From Echinostoma caproni (taxonomy: Eukaryota; Platyhelminthes; Trematoda; Plagiorchiida; Echinostomatidae), in NCBI GenBank assembly GCA_900618425.1, contig UZAN01044864.1:1-21488 (forward strand): a stretch of DNA of 21,488 bases. Direction: 5' to 3'. The translations under genes and the position numbers were made by a program. Numbering within the stretch: the stretch's first letter is position 1; each line of letters opens with the position of its first letter. Positions 19,866 through 21,488 of this stretch are shown here, in pieces. Below the pieces are notes generated by a model. The model ran no database searches. It saw only the letters and a list, made by a program, of their open reading frames with translations, and was not told the origin of the DNA.

Positions 19866-21060
19866 TCATTCAACAATTTTCCTATTGGATCCACTCGAAA
19901 TGGTCATTCGCTTATTACATCACATAAACACTATCAAAGTGTGTGTATTGAATCCACATTTCTCAGAAAAATGCATGCCTCATAACCTGACGACACCTGA
20001 ACACAGTCAGGGACAGAAGTTCAAACACTAGGCTGGTTAACAGAATGTTGAAATGTTGCACCGGTTGACATTTTAGACTTGTGAAACGATCAAGGATGCA
20101 CTGTCTGTGGACTATCATGACCACACAATCACCATCGTCATTCATTTCTATTTGACTGCAAACTAAGACAAAATAAAAGGATAAACGGCTGTTTTATCTT
20201 GCTGAAACGACTGCGACTGTCCAAATTATTCGTTTTTGCATTCATCAGAGTGACAATATCGGTCCACTGCATCTAAAAGTAAGAGCAGATGAGGATCTTC
20301 TGCAAAAGCTGCAACATTAGGGTACAGGCCTTTTGATCCCATCACGATCTGTTCATGCTTGGAAGTAACCTGGTTGACTGATCACCCCAGTGCCTTTGTT
20401 TTTACAACCAATCCTCAGTTTATCCTGTCAGTCAAATCCGCTGCGTTCAGCTCCAAACTGGAGTTGCACTTGCATTGGAACCCGTCATCAGTGAACACGC
20501 ACCAACTCATCCCTCAGTTGAACAATGAATCGCTGGCGTACTGTCCGTACTGTTTATTCCATATCACCTACGGCAGGCAACTGTGAGTTGCCAATGTGAA
20601 TCGCGCCTGATTGTACAACTTTATTTTAGGGTATATACCAACACATGGGCATATGAACTATGCTTTGCGGCAACAGTAACTAACTGTCTACGAAGAAGAG
20701 GAAAGTTAATCTACTGACAGAATCAGTTGGGCTGTTCGCGAAAGGGGGAACACGTGTCTTTCATGCAAGCCACCTAGAGAGGGGTTCCAACAAGATGGCA
20801 AGCCAATTCCTATGCTTATCCATTGATAAAGTAAACCGGGTATTGTGTAGAAACATTAAAAATCAGGAATATTATATCAGAAACAATCTTCGCTTTATCT
20901 GTTATACGTGATAAAAACAACCTTTTTTTAATAAATCCGATTCTCATGCAACCAGTTCCCTTTAACAATTTCATGAGAGCAAGAAGAAGCATCATGATCA
21001 CAGGATGTGTTGAATTCAACTATTTCGTGGTAATCTCATCAGCTGTGTACATACATTCAG
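19866..21060. other. No recognisable gene
   Basis: Mixed composition. Short plus frames at about 20178-20318 (with IGPLHLKVRADEDLLQKLQ) and 20359-20586 (75 codons, no motif) are visible without support from any family. A 67-codon minus frame at 20816-21019 also lacks motifs. No RNA gene or repeat recognised. Confidence 0.35.
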
Positions 21061-21488
21061 ATCACGTTTGGTTAAAAGAGTGACAGGATTTGGGACAGGC
21101 GAACACACGCGGGAAAGAGAAATCAATCAATACGAAGGCCAAAGATCACTAAGAGGAACCGGATTGAACGTTCGGGTAGGGAGCGGAATCACTGCAGGGG
21201 TGTGGGGGGGGGAAAGGGAGGAGGACAGTGACACATCTACCAGCGGGCAACGCGAGGCTAGCCACAAATTCGGTCTGTTTACACAAATCGGGCTTATAAC
21301 GTCGAATGGCAGCCGCTTCAGCGAACCGTAATAGACGGCTACTTTTTTGACGGATCAAGACACAAAAGGTGTCCCTAGGCTTGTCACATTCTTTGCAATC
21401 TAATATATGTCGGGCGATTGAACTGGACGGAAGCTTGGACCCGTTTGACGCCAAGTTTTTCGGTGCGTGCTCAGCTATCCTGGTGGAC
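21061..21488 (-). mobile_element. Penelope-like element, 3' end, cut by the window edge
   Basis: The coding part at 21149-21488 carries the C-terminal GIY-YIG domain that follows the RT in canonical Penelope-like elements. The rest of the element, including the RT, must lie to the right beyond the window. Sequence left of 21149, which includes a G-rich tract at 21204-21212 inside the frame, may include its 3' untranslated end. The left border is not defined by any visible repeat. Confidence 0.6.
21149..21488 (-). CDS. Partial Penelope-like protein: C-terminal GIY-YIG endonuclease
   Basis: The frame is open from the window edge to a stop at 21149 (113 codons seen, no start because it continues outside). 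In residues counted from the edge, RIAEH at 3-7 matches the R-x-x-EH motif of the GIY-YIG fold. SSSIARHILDC (21-31) is the Ser-rich, His-containing helix seen in Penelope-type members. RLLRFAEAAAIRRYKPDLC (51-69) carries the metal-binding Glu at 57 and the KP-x-LC motif. This nuclease is thought to nick target DNA for retrotransposition. The frame runs about 30 residues past the usual end (SLALP near residue 80), into a Pro-rich tail, so the true stop is probably lost or altered. The GIY and YIG core motifs lie outside the window, so activity cannot be judged. Confidence 0.8.
   Translation of the reverse strand, partial: STRIAEHAPKNLASNGSKLPSSSIARHILDCKECDKPRDTFCVLIRQKSSRLLRFAEAAAIRRYKPDLCKQTEFVASLALPAGRCVTVLLPFPPPHPCSDSAPYPNVQSGSS

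Noticed and set aside
20178..20586. Protein-like short plus frames near 20.2-20.6 kb
   Set aside because: Short, in different frames, with no recognised family; too weak to call coding.

Overview
The window looks like non-coding, repeat-bearing nuclear DNA of a metazoan, most plausibly a flatworm (digenean fluke type). It is AT-rich, has no operon-like gene packing, and its open frames are short and present on both strands. The only protein matches I can support are decayed retroelements. The taxonomic guess rests on the resemblance of two non-LTR reverse transcriptase (RT) fragments and a Penelope-like fragment to families I know from fluke genomes. It is an inference, not a demonstrated match. 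Two undetermined bases (10507 and 12563) show this is draft assembly.

Layout, left to right. 1-930 has nothing recognisable. About 1230-2735 (minus strand) is a broken non-LTR retrotransposon carrying part of an APE-type endonuclease and the N-terminal half of its RT. On its left it gives way near a 16-bp perfect palindrome (1202-1217) to a different, unidentified block (about 934-1225). 2740-3260 is a GC-richer block open on both strands. 4658-5065 (plus strand) is the C-terminal end of a related non-LTR RT protein with one in-frame stop. The two non-LTR pieces are arranged as expected for one insertion with an inverted 5' part (twin priming), later split by other DNA, although two separate insertions are also possible.

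5070-12280 is mostly featureless, with C/CA-rich and poly(G) tracts, some tRNA-B-box-like motifs and a few small palindromes. 12285-12435 and 14631-14700 look like tRNA-derived SINE remnants. 16113-16158 is an AT dinucleotide run inside an inverted repeat. 17721-17837 is a pure GTAT tetranucleotide microsatellite of about 29 copies. 18.4-19.9 kb holds several overlapping, protein-like short frames with splice-like boundaries. They are unrecognised and are the only place I would suspect host exons or an undetected old repeat. At the right edge (21149-21488, minus strand) is the C-terminal GIY-YIG endonuclease portion of a Penelope-like element whose RT part lies beyond the window.

No functional gene set, pathway or operon can be supported. 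The elements do not work together; they are a record of successive insertions. The window may be intergenic or lie inside a long intron.
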